Positions 1 through 8,961 of a stretch of 34,407 bases of DNA are shown piece by piece. How positions within the stretch are numbered: the stretch's first letter is position 1; every line of letters starts with the position of its first letter. The DNA comes from Chara braunii (lineage: Eukaryota; Streptophyta; Charophyceae; Charales; Characeae). The stretch is taken from the NCBI GenBank assembly GCA_003427395.1, contig BFEA01000480.1:1044425-1078831 (forward strand), written 5' to 3'. Below the pieces are notes generated by a model that saw nothing but the letters and a program-made list of their open reading frames with translations, was not told where the DNA came from and did not search any database. Both the position numbers and the translations under genes were made by a program.

Positions 1-69
<69 letters not shown>
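1..69. repeat. (CT)n microsatellite at window start
   Basis: Uninterrupted CT dinucleotide run for about 69 bases, starting at the first base of the window, so it probably continues outside. Similar CT/GA tracts lie at 33477-33559, 34211-34239 and 34316-34356. Confidence 0.98.
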
Positions 70-71
<2 letters not shown>

Positions 72-1090
72 CCTGTGCGTGCCCGCATGCGCATGCAGAC
101 ACATGCAGAGACAGAGCCATGTTTCCCTCAATCCTCGCTTCCCTCAAACGCCTCTCCCTCGTCCGTCTTTTCTCTCCTTCCCCCCCTTGCTGGTTTCCTC
201 TTCTTTCCTCTGTTTTGTCGAATTTCTTGAAACGCCCGTCTGTGTGGCTGGGCGTATCTCTGCCAATCTTCCTTTCTCCTCTCTGCGGAGTGACTCTCTT
301 TCGTGCTAATCTTTTTCCTCCTCATCTGTCTGTGTATGGTCGCGCGGCTTGTCGCTGTTGAGCGGCTCCACGTATGCTGGAGGATTCTGCGTCTCGCAAT
401 TCTCCATTTCGCAATGCTGCATGTGGTGCCTGACAAGGATGGAGGCCGTTGCGAAGAAACGGACAAATATCGTCTGCTGAATCAGACAAAAAAGAAAAAG
501 CGAATGCTGATGGGAAACGGTTTCGACTCTCAAGTATGTAAGACTGGGGGCAAAAATGTCCAATCCAACGGTGGCAGGTGTATGTCTGAAAAAGACAGTG
601 GATCATTTGCCATGTGGACAGGCGGTCTCATAAGGGAAAAAAAGTGAAAAAAAAACAGCGGGTGAGCAGCGTCAGTGGCCTGGGATGGAGAATGTTTCAG
701 AGTTACTTTCAGCCTTTCATCTTTTGCTGTTGCTACAGTCAATCTGGTGAGTGAAACTGTTCCCCCCTAAAAGGCTAGAGTATGCTTCCTCCTGGCCCCG
801 AACATAATCATGGAAGTACTGTGACCGAAATAGGATCTGTATGCAGACCGGAATAGGATCTGTGTACAGACCGGAGTAGGATTTGTATACAGAGCAGAAT
901 TTCGATTTCCGCACATCGACGAGGAATGGGCGTTATGTTTGGGGGAATCGGGTGACGTGCCTTTTGGCAGTTTTTCCGTTCGCTGTGTGTTCCCGCGTTA
1001 AGATGTTTTCAATGAAAGAAAATGACCGTCGGCCTTTGTTTTTATTATGAACAGGAAGTGGAAATGTCATCAAAATGAGAGAAGAATATA
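70..1090. other. No gene seen; low-complexity flank
   Basis: Several overlapping open frames exist on both strands, but all are rich in residues expected from pyrimidine- or purine-biased DNA and none shows a recognisable domain. The only structure seen is the 23-bp tandem repeat at 823-891. Confidence 0.5.
823..891. repeat. 23-bp tandem repeat, 3 copies
   Basis: The motif gaccgRaRtaggatYtgtRY recurs at 823, 846 and 869, a constant 23-bp period with a few substitutions between copies. Confidence 0.85.
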
Positions 1091-1095
1091 GCTTT

Positions 1096-1117
1096 AAAAA
1101 AAAAAAAAAAAAAAAAA
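1096..1117. repeat. Poly-A tract next to an NN gap
   Basis: About 22 A residues end in two ambiguous bases (1118-1119). The tract directly abuts a copy of the dispersed GC-rich repeat at 1120-1161, as if it were the tail of an inserted element. Confidence 0.85.
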
Positions 1118-1119
1118 NN

Positions 1120-1161
1120 CTACCAGAGTGGCCGGGGCCCACTTGCCCGGCCGGGCCAGTA
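1120..1161 (-). repeat. Dispersed GC-rich repeat, copy 1
   Basis: On the minus strand this reads ggcccggccgggcaagtggg followed by ccccggccactctggtag. Two related copies lie on the plus strand at 11200-11241 and 11312-11354. All three end in a CACTyyRRTAG-type motif and have A-rich or TA-rich sequence next to them. Function unknown; probably part of a mobile element. Confidence 0.7.
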
Positions 1162-1279
1162 AAAAGTCGGAAAAAAAAAATTCAGTTCAAATTTTTGTTT
1201 TGGATTTGGTGAGGAGTTTCGATTTGATCCTGAGGCAAAAGCTGATAGTTTCCTTTTTTATTTTTTATAAGTAAGCTAT

Positions 1280-1410
1280 ATTCTTGTCTCGATTTCACCT
1301 TTCACTACCTGCCTAGTAGTGCCTACCAAAGCTACCAAAGGACCTAAGCCTAAACAAGGGACCCCTGCAAACATAGCTACCTCTTATATAATTAAGGGGG
1401 TGCATGTTGG
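1280..1410 (+). repeat. Dispersed 'tttcactacctrcc' repeat, copy 1
   Basis: The sequence tttcacctttcactacctgcc, followed by agtagtgcctacc, is related to segments at 4670-4775 (minus), 5390-5535 (plus) and 31590-31700 (plus). Copies share tttcacYtttcactaccYacctaccactRctcctaa, and the 4.7-kb and 5.4-kb copies also share a downstream ttgccccttgccctagt segment. A dispersed repeat family of unknown class. Confidence 0.6.
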
Positions 1411-1687
1411 CCCAGGCCCTAATCGGCGGTGGTCAGGGAGTAGGGCGGTGTGTGGGGGGGGGGGGAAGGAGGGGTCGCGGCTAGCGCAAAGACCGAGCAT
1501 TGTGCTAGTAGTTGCTTCACCTGCCATCTACTTCCCCCACTCCTGTCGAGTAACAGCAGTGTCTATGTCTAGTACCGTCCCACACACCAGACGCACACGC
1601 GTACACCCGTCATGGCCAAAGACCCTCTACCAATACCGAACGGGTGGAGCAAGCCCACCATCTCAGTTGGTTGGCACGAAGAGCGCT

Positions 1688-1745
1688 GCAGGTGGTCAAT
1701 GGGGATTGAACCCGCGACCTCCTGCATGCCAACTGAGCTGGGCTG
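1688..1745 (-). repeat. tRNA-like SINE head (A and B boxes)
   Basis: On the minus strand, agctcagttggcatgcagg matches a tRNA D-arm/A box and cgcgggttcaatcccc matches a T-arm/B box. The boxes are only about 15 bases apart, so the anticodon arm is missing and this is not a working tRNA. It resembles a tRNA-derived Pol III promoter at the head of a SINE. Confidence 0.55.
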
Positions 1746-1944
1746 CTTGCTCTTTGTTTGGTCTGTTCATTTTTCTTTGTAGCATTTCTTTTTTCCAGTT
1801 CCTTTTTTTGTTTTTTGTGCAGGGATCTTCCTTTGTCCGTGCCCTGGTTGGCCGCTGCGGCAACCGGTGTGACCCGGCCGGCATAGTTCGTAGGCGAGCA
1901 CTAGAGCAAAGTTTCTGCCTGCGGAACATGAGCTGTCTTTTCAA

Positions 1945-2054
1945 CTACCGTCTTCACCTAAGAGAACACCCGGTCGATATAGCTGTATTTGGTGCAACTT
2001 TCAGTCTAGGTACAGTGATAATGACCGTGCGTTATAGTAGGGTGAAGATGGTAG
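1945..2054. mobile_element. Foldback MITE, copy 1 (about 110 bp)
   Basis: The ends are inverted: ctaccgtcttcacc at the left and ggtgaagatggtag at the right. The interior is also partly complementary, so nearly the whole element folds on itself. It is a diverged copy of the element at 31198-31311. The flanks (gtcttttca and gtgttttaa) resemble a decayed 9-bp target duplication. No coding capacity, so non-autonomous; a Mutator-like relative is suggested only by the 9-bp duplication. Confidence 0.75.
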
Positions 2055-2129
2055 GTGTTTTAAAACTGCCAACGAAGTGTTCGAACATCGAACCGATGGT
2101 TTCCTTTCACCATATCGTGAATTATTAAA

Positions 2130-3580
2130 GGAAAAAAAAACTTGTGTCGCACGCCTTGTTATTGTGACAATAATACCCCGAGGGGCATGGTTGCGCCTGA
2201 CCTGTACACCGGACCCAGTCCAGATGTCAGGCCGGACCTGTGTCTGGACTGCTCCAGAAGCGTTCGGATTGATAACCCCCTTTTCCGGGGGGGAAAAAAG
2301 ACGTTTTCATTTTACCCATGGTAACCGTCCGGATGTCTGGACCGGGTTGCAGACAGTCCACGGTGTCCAGTCCTTATGTCCCATGGGGCAAAAAAAATAA
2401 AAATGGGGCGACCCAGGACGTTTATCGGGTCCTGGCTGCTCCTCGAATGATAACGGGGTGGGTTTTCATCGTCGTTTCACCCCTCTGGACAGGGCTTAAG
2501 AGGTCCGGACACAAGACACTGCAGGTTTTTGGGGTGGCGGGTTTCACACAGGCCCGAGCAATTTCAAAGCGGCCGCTTTAACGTGGCGCCCGCCGCTGCG
2601 GCCTGTTGGAGAGAGAGAGAGATAGAGAGAGAGAGAGGGAACACTGCCAGTGCTGCCAGTCTGAAGACTCTGAGAGTCTGAAAGACTCCGAATTGAACTG
2701 CAAAGTTCGAACTTAAGTTATATATGAAGTTATGAACTTGAATTACCAAATCCAAAGTTCAAAGTTCAAAGTTAATCATACTTTTTTCAAAAAAACTCTG
2801 TTTCTTTAGTTGTGCGCCTGCTTTGCATTGTTTGCAACTCTGCATGTCTGCTAGTTAAATGCACTGCTGGTTGATTTGCTGCAAGGCACGTGCTCTGCTG
2901 CCCGAACTACAAAGTGCAAAGCAGGTAAGTGCATCCCAACACCCCCGCCCACCCTTCCCCCCCCTGCCCCCTGTTTTTTGTTTTTTAGACCGGAGGTTTT
3001 TTGCACCCCTGGCATCGGTGATGTCCAAGTGTCCGGTGATGTCCGGATCACTGGACCCGACAGTTCGGACTGCGAACTGTCGGGTCCAGTGATGTCCGGA
3101 TCACCGGACAGTCTGGACCGGTCCAGACACTGGTCTGGAAGACAGTCCGGAAATGTCCGGTGTCCGGGTGCAGGGTTACAAATGATTTTACCCCTCCGAT
3201 TTGGCTACGAATTTCGAGATGGTCCCCAGAGCCGAAATGTTTTTGTAATGCAATGCCGCATAATATATGTTTAGTTTAGTCTTTTTTCCTTCTTTTTTTT
3301 GAAGTCGGATTGTTTTTTGAGTGGCGGGGGTGGGGGGATGGATCCGCACACCGTGGGCCGAGCACCATGGCCGGACATCTAGACCGACACCGTCTGTACT
3401 GCGGTCCATATGTCCGGATAGCAACTATGTGGAGGGGATATGGGAAGTAAAATCTGTAATGGGTACCCGAGTCTGCTGAACGTGTAATGTTGGAAAGTAA
3501 AACTCGAGTAGATGATACGGGAAGTGGAACATCTAACAGCATGTCTGAGCCTCTGGGGGTCCTGAAGTAGTGCCCACAAC
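2130..3580. repeat. Region rich in diverged gtccgg/ccggac motifs
   Basis: No gene is evident. The stretch repeats short words such as gtccggatgtctggaccgg and gtccagtgatgtccggatc in both orientations. It contains a 20-bp perfect hairpin (3048-3092), an 18-bp palindrome (3111-3128) and a short GA tract (2610-2638). It looks like the remains of an inverted-repeat-rich element or satellite. Confidence 0.5.
3048..3092. repeat. 20-bp perfect hairpin
   Basis: Left arm 3048-3067 (tcactggacccgacagttcg) and its exact reverse complement at 3073-3092 are separated by only five bases. Both arms are flanked by a gtccgga word, so the surrounding sequence is also near-symmetrical. Confidence 0.9.
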
Positions 3581-3805
3581 TAAGTGTGCAGGTCCTCCGG
3601 TATCTTAGGCCACCGGTACCTACGGGCCTCCTTTACCCGAAGCAGATCTGTGCTTTTGTGCCACCAAAAAGAACGAACTGGTGTGGGTGTGCTTTTCTTT
3701 ATTTCTTTCTTGCCTCATGCGAACAGTTGTTTCGTTCTGGCAAGCTGAGCCCTGAAGGATGCGGTTTGCGTTAACTCGCCGTATCGGAGAAAAATGGCTG
3801 GGAAA

Positions 3806-3895
3806 AAAAAATGGAACGAGGCAGAGGATGAAGATTAGCATGGTCCCTGCACAATGACGACACGCATAAGCCGAGAAATGGTCCGGAAAAAAAAA
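3806..3895 (+). pseudogene. U6 snRNA retropseudogene (5'-truncated)
   Basis: Bases from 3812 to about 3885 match the body of U6 spliceosomal RNA: tggaacgag, then agattagcatgg (the AGC triad region), ccctgcacaatgacgacacg, cataa and gagaaatggtcc. U6 pairs with the 5' splice site and U2/U4 in the spliceosome. This copy cannot be functional: the 5' hairpin is missing, the ACAGAGA box is altered (gcagag plus an insertion of about four bases), and it ends in nine A residues, not the Pol III T-run. The ten bases ggctgggaaa flank it on both sides (3796-3805 and 3896-3905), a target-site duplication. Together with the A-tail this indicates reverse transcription of U6 RNA and insertion by a retroelement machinery. 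Confidence 0.88.
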
Positions 3896-4388
3896 GGCTG
3901 GGAAATCTACTGGTAATTTGAAAGAGATTACTGCATCCATGGTCGCAGGCTTGCTTCGCTGCCCTTTTCTGCCTTTTTTTCTTGTCTTTTTCTGGTTTTC
4001 AGAAGCCGATGGTGAAAAATGATGAGTGCCGGTATATTTGTGGATCTTTTTTTTTTTCTTTTTTTTTTTGGGTTCACAGAATCAGATGTGCAGTCATTCC
4101 TCAACTCTCAGCTCATTTGATGATCTGGATTTCCGTTCCCCTGTTTTTCATTTCTTTGGCATGGCACCGTGGCTGCGGCAGAATCCTCTTGTCTGCAGAT
4201 GTTTGTCGAATATCATGCTGAATCACTCTAATGTGATGCCCTCTCTCACGTTACTCCCCACGCGGAGTGTAACTACCCGGTCCCCTGCTACAGGTAGTCC
4301 CAGTCACCCAGTGGAAAATGCGACCAATATGGATATTATGAAGTGATTACCATTCAATGGTCAACGCTACGCATCTGAATCGGGTTCA

Positions 4389-4390
<2 letters not shown>

Positions 4391-4455
<65 letters not shown>
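4391..4455. repeat. Poly-T tract (65 bases)
   Basis: Uninterrupted T run. It could be the A-tail of a minus-strand retrocopy, but no recognisable body follows. Confidence 0.95.
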
Positions 4456-4456
<1 letters not shown>

Positions 4457-4669
4457 TTTGAAGAAGAAGAGAACTGTATCTTGGATGCAATTGGTACGAA
4501 TACGTGTTGTCACAATCACGGGGGCAAGCGGGTCAGGAGATAATGCTTTTAGAATCGTGTGGCTGCGATCAACCCAGTCCTAATTCGCCGATGAGCTGCG
4601 ATCGAACTCAGCAAAAGATTGAAGAACTGGGACAAAATTTGGTTACAGCTAACCATTTACGGTGAAGGG

Positions 4670-4775
4670 GCTTTCACATGTTGCCCCTTGCCCTAGTCGT
4701 TTAGGGTGCAGAGGCTGGCGGACCTCCAGTAGCCTTAGGAGCAGTGGTAGGTGGGTAGTGAAAGGTGAAAGAACT
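4670..4775 (-). repeat. Dispersed 'tttcactacctrcc' repeat, copy 2
   Basis: Minus-strand copy of the family described at 1280-1410. It includes tttcacctttcactaccc, cacctaccactgctcctaag and a downstream gggcaaggggcaa-type segment shared with the copy at 5390-5535. Confidence 0.6.
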
Positions 4776-5147
4776 TGCGAGAAGAGTATGGTATAGTTTC
4801 CCTACTGCCCATGAATGAATCCCGGAGCTTGTTTCTTTAGAAAAAAAGAAAGAGAGAATATAGTGTAGTGAAGAAAAACGAAATGGTTACGGCCTGGGTG
4901 ACGGAGTGGAATCATCTTTTCTTGTACAGAACTGTAAGTCCGTTTTCGCAGAAGTCAAAGAAAAGGAGAAAAATAAAGAAAAACTATTACCCGACACGCT
5001 AAGATTGAGGACGACTCCCTTCTTTTTTTTTGTGCGAAATGAAAGAACGGAAGCACGTCCTTGAGATGTCGTCTTTGGACTGATGGGCCTCCAAAAAGTA
5101 AATTCGGAGTTTGCCGAGTTTGGTTTAAAATTTTAATTTTATTTCGC

Positions 5148-5245
5148 TCGTCTGATTCCATTGGAATTCGAACTCGGGTCTGTATTTCATGAAGTTGACC
5201 GGATTCGATGCATGTGGACCAACTGATGTTAAGCCAGTTGGTGGG
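5148..5245 (-). repeat. tRNA-like SINE head
   Basis: On the minus strand an A-box-like word (taacatcagttgg) is followed about 45 bases later by a B-box-like word (gagttcgaattcc). The acceptor arm cannot be closed. The B-box context acccgagttcgaattc recurs at 8066-8082, suggesting one SINE family with a tRNA-derived head. Confidence 0.45.
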
Positions 5246-5389
5246 AGGACCCCTTCCCTGGCAGGATTTATGTTTATTAATATTTTTTCAAGCTGCTTTC
5301 TCCTTGTCGGGGTACAGCCATTTATTTTTCTCCCAACTCTCACATATTCTTATATGTCGATCTGCCATGTCTTGGAACGTATCTCTCTT

Positions 5390-5535
5390 TCAGTACCGAC
5401 CTACCACTACTACCACTATTCCTAAGGCTCCAGCCCCCCCCCCCCCCTGTAAGCATAGCTTTCTACCTCTCTTTGGTGAAGGGAGGTCCCCTCTCTTCGT
5501 GGAGAAAGGTAACGGTATGTTTGCCCCTTTGCCCT
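5390..5535 (+). repeat. Dispersed 'tttcactacctrcc' repeat, copy 3
   Basis: The sequence gacctaccactactaccact, followed by attcctaaggctccag, matches the family at 1280, 4670 and 31590. Downstream, tttgcccctttgccctagt matches the 4.7-kb copy. Confidence 0.55.
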
Positions 5536-6104
5536 AGTATTGTCTTCAGCCAACACGGGTGTGAGTGCGCATGTGAGTGGGTTGCGTGTGGTGTGTGGGA
5601 GGGCTTTGCGGATAGACGCTACTGTTATGCGATGGGGGTGGGGGAATATAAAAAGGGAGGCACAGTTACTGGCAAATGCTCAGTCCTCTTGCTGGGCCGG
5701 GCCCCCCACCGAAGGCCCCAACCCTGGCAGGATTCAAACTGCAGATTTTATTACTTTCACAACTGCAAATCTGATATCAAATTTGAATAGTATTATTACC
5801 AGGACTCTAAAACATCTGATTTCAACAGTTCTTAGCGAGTCCTAGAGCGTCGCCACGCGGCACAAGGAGCGAAAACAAAAAACAAAAAACGATGGCATCT
5901 TCCCACAGAAAATGGACAGGTTCATCCGCGTGCTGTAAATAGTAATGAATGTATTTTGTCTCGTTTCGACGCCAGATGCACTCATGTGATTTTCGTTTCG
6001 TGTGCCGTGTGAGGGCCTTATTGTTGCTAGCAGGATTCCAACATTGGTACCAGAATGAGCAGTTGGTCTCGTTGGGATAAGGAACACATGATTGTTAGAA
6101 AAAC

Positions 6105-6211
6105 TATATAGATAGATAGATAGATAGATAGATAGAAAGATATTGTCACAGCCCCTCGTTTGTTGTCCTCTTCTACCTCTGCCTACAGTTTACCGCGCAG
6201 TTCTGTTTCAT
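6105..6211 (+). repeat. (GATA)n microsatellite plus fragment of the 8.5-kb palindrome repeat
   Basis: A gataga run at 6108-6141 abuts ttgtcacagcccctcgtttg (from about 6145), continuing with gcctacagtttaccgcgcag and ttctgttt. This is the internal part of the repeat forming the arms of the palindrome at 8500-8779, without its ribozyme-like end. Confidence 0.75.
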
Positions 6212-6284
6212 TCGCCCACACCAGATAAAAAACTCTACAGACTGTCGGTTTGCCGCCTATCAAAAGCCAGCAAATCCTGTGTGT

Positions 6285-6382
6285 AGGGTTCTCAACCTCC
6301 TGATGAGTTGGTGTCCTCTTCTCCCTCTGTGCCTACGGTTTACGGTGCAGCTCTGTTTGAATATATATGTATATATATATTT
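6285..6382 (+). repeat. Deleted copy of the 8.5-kb palindrome repeat with TA tail
   Basis: The sequence agggttctcaacctcctgatgag is joined directly to gtcctcttctccctctgtgc, then gcctacggtttac and a (TA)n tail. Compared with the arms at 8500 and 8779, the stem-II/GAAA part is missing. All copies end in or beside (TA)n or GATA repeats. Confidence 0.75.
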
Positions 6383-6484
6383 ATGTATAATTTACCCTCG
6401 AGCTTCCATGTGGCGAAATTGTATTCACTGGGAGTCGAATGAAAGGGAACGGGTAGTGCTTGCTGCGCACTTCCTTTTTTCCCC

Positions 6485-6511
6485 TTTCTTTTTTTTTTTT
6501 TTTTTTTTTTG
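6485..6511. repeat. Poly-T tract
   Basis: About 23 T residues with slight interruption; another short T run lies at 6610-6620. No gene is seen in the surrounding 6.4-7.0 kb. Confidence 0.85.
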
Positions 6512-7000
6512 TGGAAGGACATAGAGCATCGCACAGCTCTTGCTGCACGTGACAAAAATTGTAATTGCCTTTTTAGAAGGCTATAATGTGCAGTTAAGTG
6601 TAATTGCCTTTTTTTTTTTTGTCGTCTCCTAGGGACTCGCAGCACTAGTCTCGACATGCACAAAAGACAAAAATTGTGGCTGCGTATCTGTCCATGCTCT
6701 AGCTGAAGCTTCATTCGCATTTTGCTCATTTGTGAGTCGCGGAGCAAGATCCATAATTTGAATGGCGTTGATTTGAACATTCATTTTTCGATGGAAACTG
6801 AATTAACGATAGAAAAAAAAAAAGGCACGGATCGCTGTCTGCTTGCTGTCGACGCGTGCAATGCAGTAAAACTATAACAAGTAGTGCATTGGAGTCGTGG
6901 ATGTCGGTTTTTGGTGCGACTTCCAGGCTGGAGGGGCAAATGCTCCAGCAAATTGAAGACCACATATATTTTCTGCTCCGTAGAAAGCCGAACACAAAGC

Positions 7001-7107
7001 GGATGAATAATAGAATGTTTGGTATGAATAATAGAATAGGCATTATTTTGGTATGAATAATAGAATAGGAATTATTTTCGTATGAATAATAGAATAGGTA
7101 TCATTTA
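7001..7107. repeat. 29-bp tandem repeat
   Basis: The unit ggtatgaataatagaatagg plus Nattatttt starts at 7021, 7050 and 7079 (constant 29-bp period). A partial unit precedes it (gaataatagaatgttt). Confidence 0.9.
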
Positions 7108-7604
7108 ATTATTACCAATTGGCCCGGGTTGGCGTATACCTGGAACTGTGAAACCACCAGTACCCCAGGGGGTCTTAGCCCCCCTCTGGCTAGGCTCTAG
7201 ACAAATGTATATGGAGCTGCCCGACACACGTTTTGATTAAAAGGTGCAAGATGAGATAAATGCATGATACCTTCCATAGACAACATAGGCGAAGTAAAAC
7301 TACTCAGAATCCTCACTAAATATTGGCAAATAAACGTATTCCTGGACTTTAGTGCATGAAAACGATAAGAAATCAGTTCAAGAAGTACTAAAAAGGGAGT
7401 CCGAGTCTATTATGTTGGATATGAGAAAGATTGGATTCTCGGTGTGAATGGACCTCGTTGTTTTGCCAAACAGATTTATAACTTGGTACATGATACGCGG
7501 AGGTATTGGTGGTTTAAACCGCGAGTACGCGGCCCCGCCCATGTTGAAAAAGGAACTTGTCACCGAAGAACATTTTGGGGGTTTGGTGGCCTACGGGGGT
7601 CACA

Positions 7605-7784
7605 ATGGCTGGCAGTGCCAGCCCAAAAAGGAAAAAAGTCGGCCTTTGGCGTTCCGGAAAAGCTTGGCGTGCCGGTAAGGCACTTGGAAGGCTCGGGTGT
7701 ACTGGTGGTTTGGAGGCTGCTCTGGAAGCAGACACTGTAGTAGAACACGACAATTGTGGGGGGGGAAAGAAGTCGGATGGTTAG
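7605..7784 (+). CDS. Short open frame, possible exon (uncertain)
   Basis: An ATG in a good eukaryotic context (cacaATGgc) opens a 59-codon frame beginning MAGSASPKRKKVG. The basic PKRKK cluster resembles a nuclear-localisation signal. The frame ends at ..KKSDG*, and a possible splice donor (ATG|GTTAGT) overlaps the stop, so it could be a first exon. No domain is recognised, no downstream exon was found, and a dispersed repeat (tggtttaaaccgcgagtacg) lies just upstream. It may equally be chance. Confidence 0.18.
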   Translation: MAGSASPKRKKVGLWRSGKAWRAGKALGRLGCTGGLEAALEADTVVEHDNCGGGKKSDG

Positions 7785-8019
7785 TATCTGTTCTCGGGAA
7801 ATTAATTGAAGACAAAAGGACACACTGATTGCTGTTTGCTTGGTGTGCACTTCTGTGTACAGTTCAAAAGAAAAGAGAAAAAAGGAAAAAAGAAAAAAAA
7901 AATGTTGCGCATCAAATTTCTAGTCCTCAGTGGGAGGAGGGTTTCGAGTTGGAGGGAAATGCTCCGATAGACATTCGCCCAGCAGTAGTCTACAGTGGGA
8001 AAAGAGACGAAATACCAGT

Positions 8020-8085
8020 GGGTCGAGCTCAGGTGGTACGCCCATGAATTGTTGAAAGACACACCCGAGTTCGAATTCAGGTAAT
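8020..8085 (+). repeat. tRNA-like SINE head
   Basis: Plus strand: gtcgagctcaggtggtacg resembles a tRNA D-arm/A box and acccgagttcgaattcagg a T-arm/B box, about 35-40 bases apart as in real tRNAs. The acceptor stem does not pair and there is no CCA-end context. Best read as a tRNA-derived SINE promoter related to the one near 5200. Confidence 0.5.
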
Positions 8086-8509
8086 AACTAGATGAATGGA
8101 AGCAATTGTTTCTGTATCATTGGAGGCCATGTGGGGCAGGTAAGTTGGACGATGACGATGATGTCTCAAGATGGTAGCCTGGAAAAAAAGAGATTTGGCT
8201 ATGGCTTCATTAGGGGGTGTACTGAGGCCAGCTCGAGGAGGGTCCATCGTTTAGGCTGGGGGTCATTAGACACTCCCTGTGGTCCCTAGGTTGAACGACC
8301 AGTGCTTCGTAGAGTCGTGCCCGTGAACGCGCCATGATTTTAGGAAACATACAGGCTACTACAGGAGCGCCCAAATTCATCCGACTAAAAGCGTTTCTGC
8401 TCCTTTTTTTTCCGCGGCCAATAGCTGGGCCAAGTACTGGTGGTTTAAGGAATAGTCCATGTATATATTTATATTAATCTGTTTAACCGTATATATATAG
8501 TTCAGCCTC

Positions 8510-8546
8510 CTGATGAGTCGGTGAAACTCCGACGAAACAGTTTGTC
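8510..8546 (+). ncRNA. Hammerhead-ribozyme-like core, left arm
   Basis: CTGATGA (8510-8516) is followed by a 5-bp stem II (GTCGG/CCGAC, loop TGAAACT), then GAAA (8534-8537). After it ACAgttTGT can form a 3-bp stem III ending in GTC, the usual cleavage triplet. All conserved catalytic-core positions of the hammerhead motif are present in order. Stem I cannot be paired convincingly from the immediate flanks, so self-cleavage is unproven. Confidence 0.5.
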
Positions 8547-8732
8547 ACAGCCCCTCGTTTGTTGTCCTCTTCTCCTTCTCCCTCTGTGCCTACGGTTTAC
8601 CGGGCAGTTCTATTTGACGATATATATATATATATATATATATCGTCACAAACAGAACTGCCCGGTAAACCGTAGGCAGAGAGAGAGAAGAGGACAACNA
8701 GAGAGAGAAGAGGACAACAAATGAGGGGCTGT

Positions 8733-8769
8733 GACAAACTGTTTCGTCGGAGTTTCACCGACTCATCAG
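8733..8769 (-). ncRNA. Hammerhead-ribozyme-like core, right arm
   Basis: Exact minus-strand copy of the left-arm core: CTGATGA, GTCGG/CCGAC stem II, GAAA, short stem III and GTC. The same missing stem I applies. Conservation of the core in both arms, with small differences elsewhere in the arms, is compatible with a conserved element but may simply reflect recent duplication. Confidence 0.5.
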
Positions 8770-8795
8770 GAGGCTGAACCCTATATATATATATG

Positions 8796-8859
8796 TAGCT
8801 GTAGGACGCTTTGGTCTGAAAGTGACTCCGATTCCCCAGTACATGCTCAAGTATTGTGA

Positions 8860-8905
<46 letters not shown>

Positions 8906-8960
8906 CTGTAGGACGCTTTGGTCTGAAAGTGACTCCGATTCCCCAGTACATGCTCAAGTA
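8796..8960. repeat. Duplicated 58-bp segment separated by (TA)n
   Basis: The stretch agctgtaggacgctttggtc...cagtacatgctcaagtat occurs at 8797-8855 and again at 8904-8961. Between them are gtgacga and a long TA run (8862-8904). The segment adjoins the palindrome and probably belongs to the same repeat family. Confidence 0.9.
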
Positions 8961-8961
8961 T

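Larger units (their letters stand above)
8500..8779. repeat. Large palindrome with central (TA)n
   Basis: Left arm 8500-8617 and right arm 8643-8779 are near-perfect reverse complements (gttcagcctcctgatgagtc ... gcctacggtttaccgggcag ... tttgacga) around a (TA)n centre. The right arm carries an extra 18-bp internal duplication next to the N at 8699. Each arm includes a hammerhead-like core at its outer end. Partial single copies lie at 6145-6211 and 6285-6382, so the arm is a mobile repeat unit here arranged head to head. Confidence 0.9.

Noticed and set aside
1319-2128. A 269-codon plus-strand open frame, the longest in the window
   Set aside because: It runs through a tRNA-like SINE head, a poly-G run and the first foldback MITE, and its start codon lies in a dispersed repeat. 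No domain is visible. It is a chance frame over repeats.
3812-3885. Functional U6 snRNA gene
   Set aside because: The 5' hairpin is missing, the ACAGAGA box is altered, and the 3' end is an A-run, not a T-run terminator.
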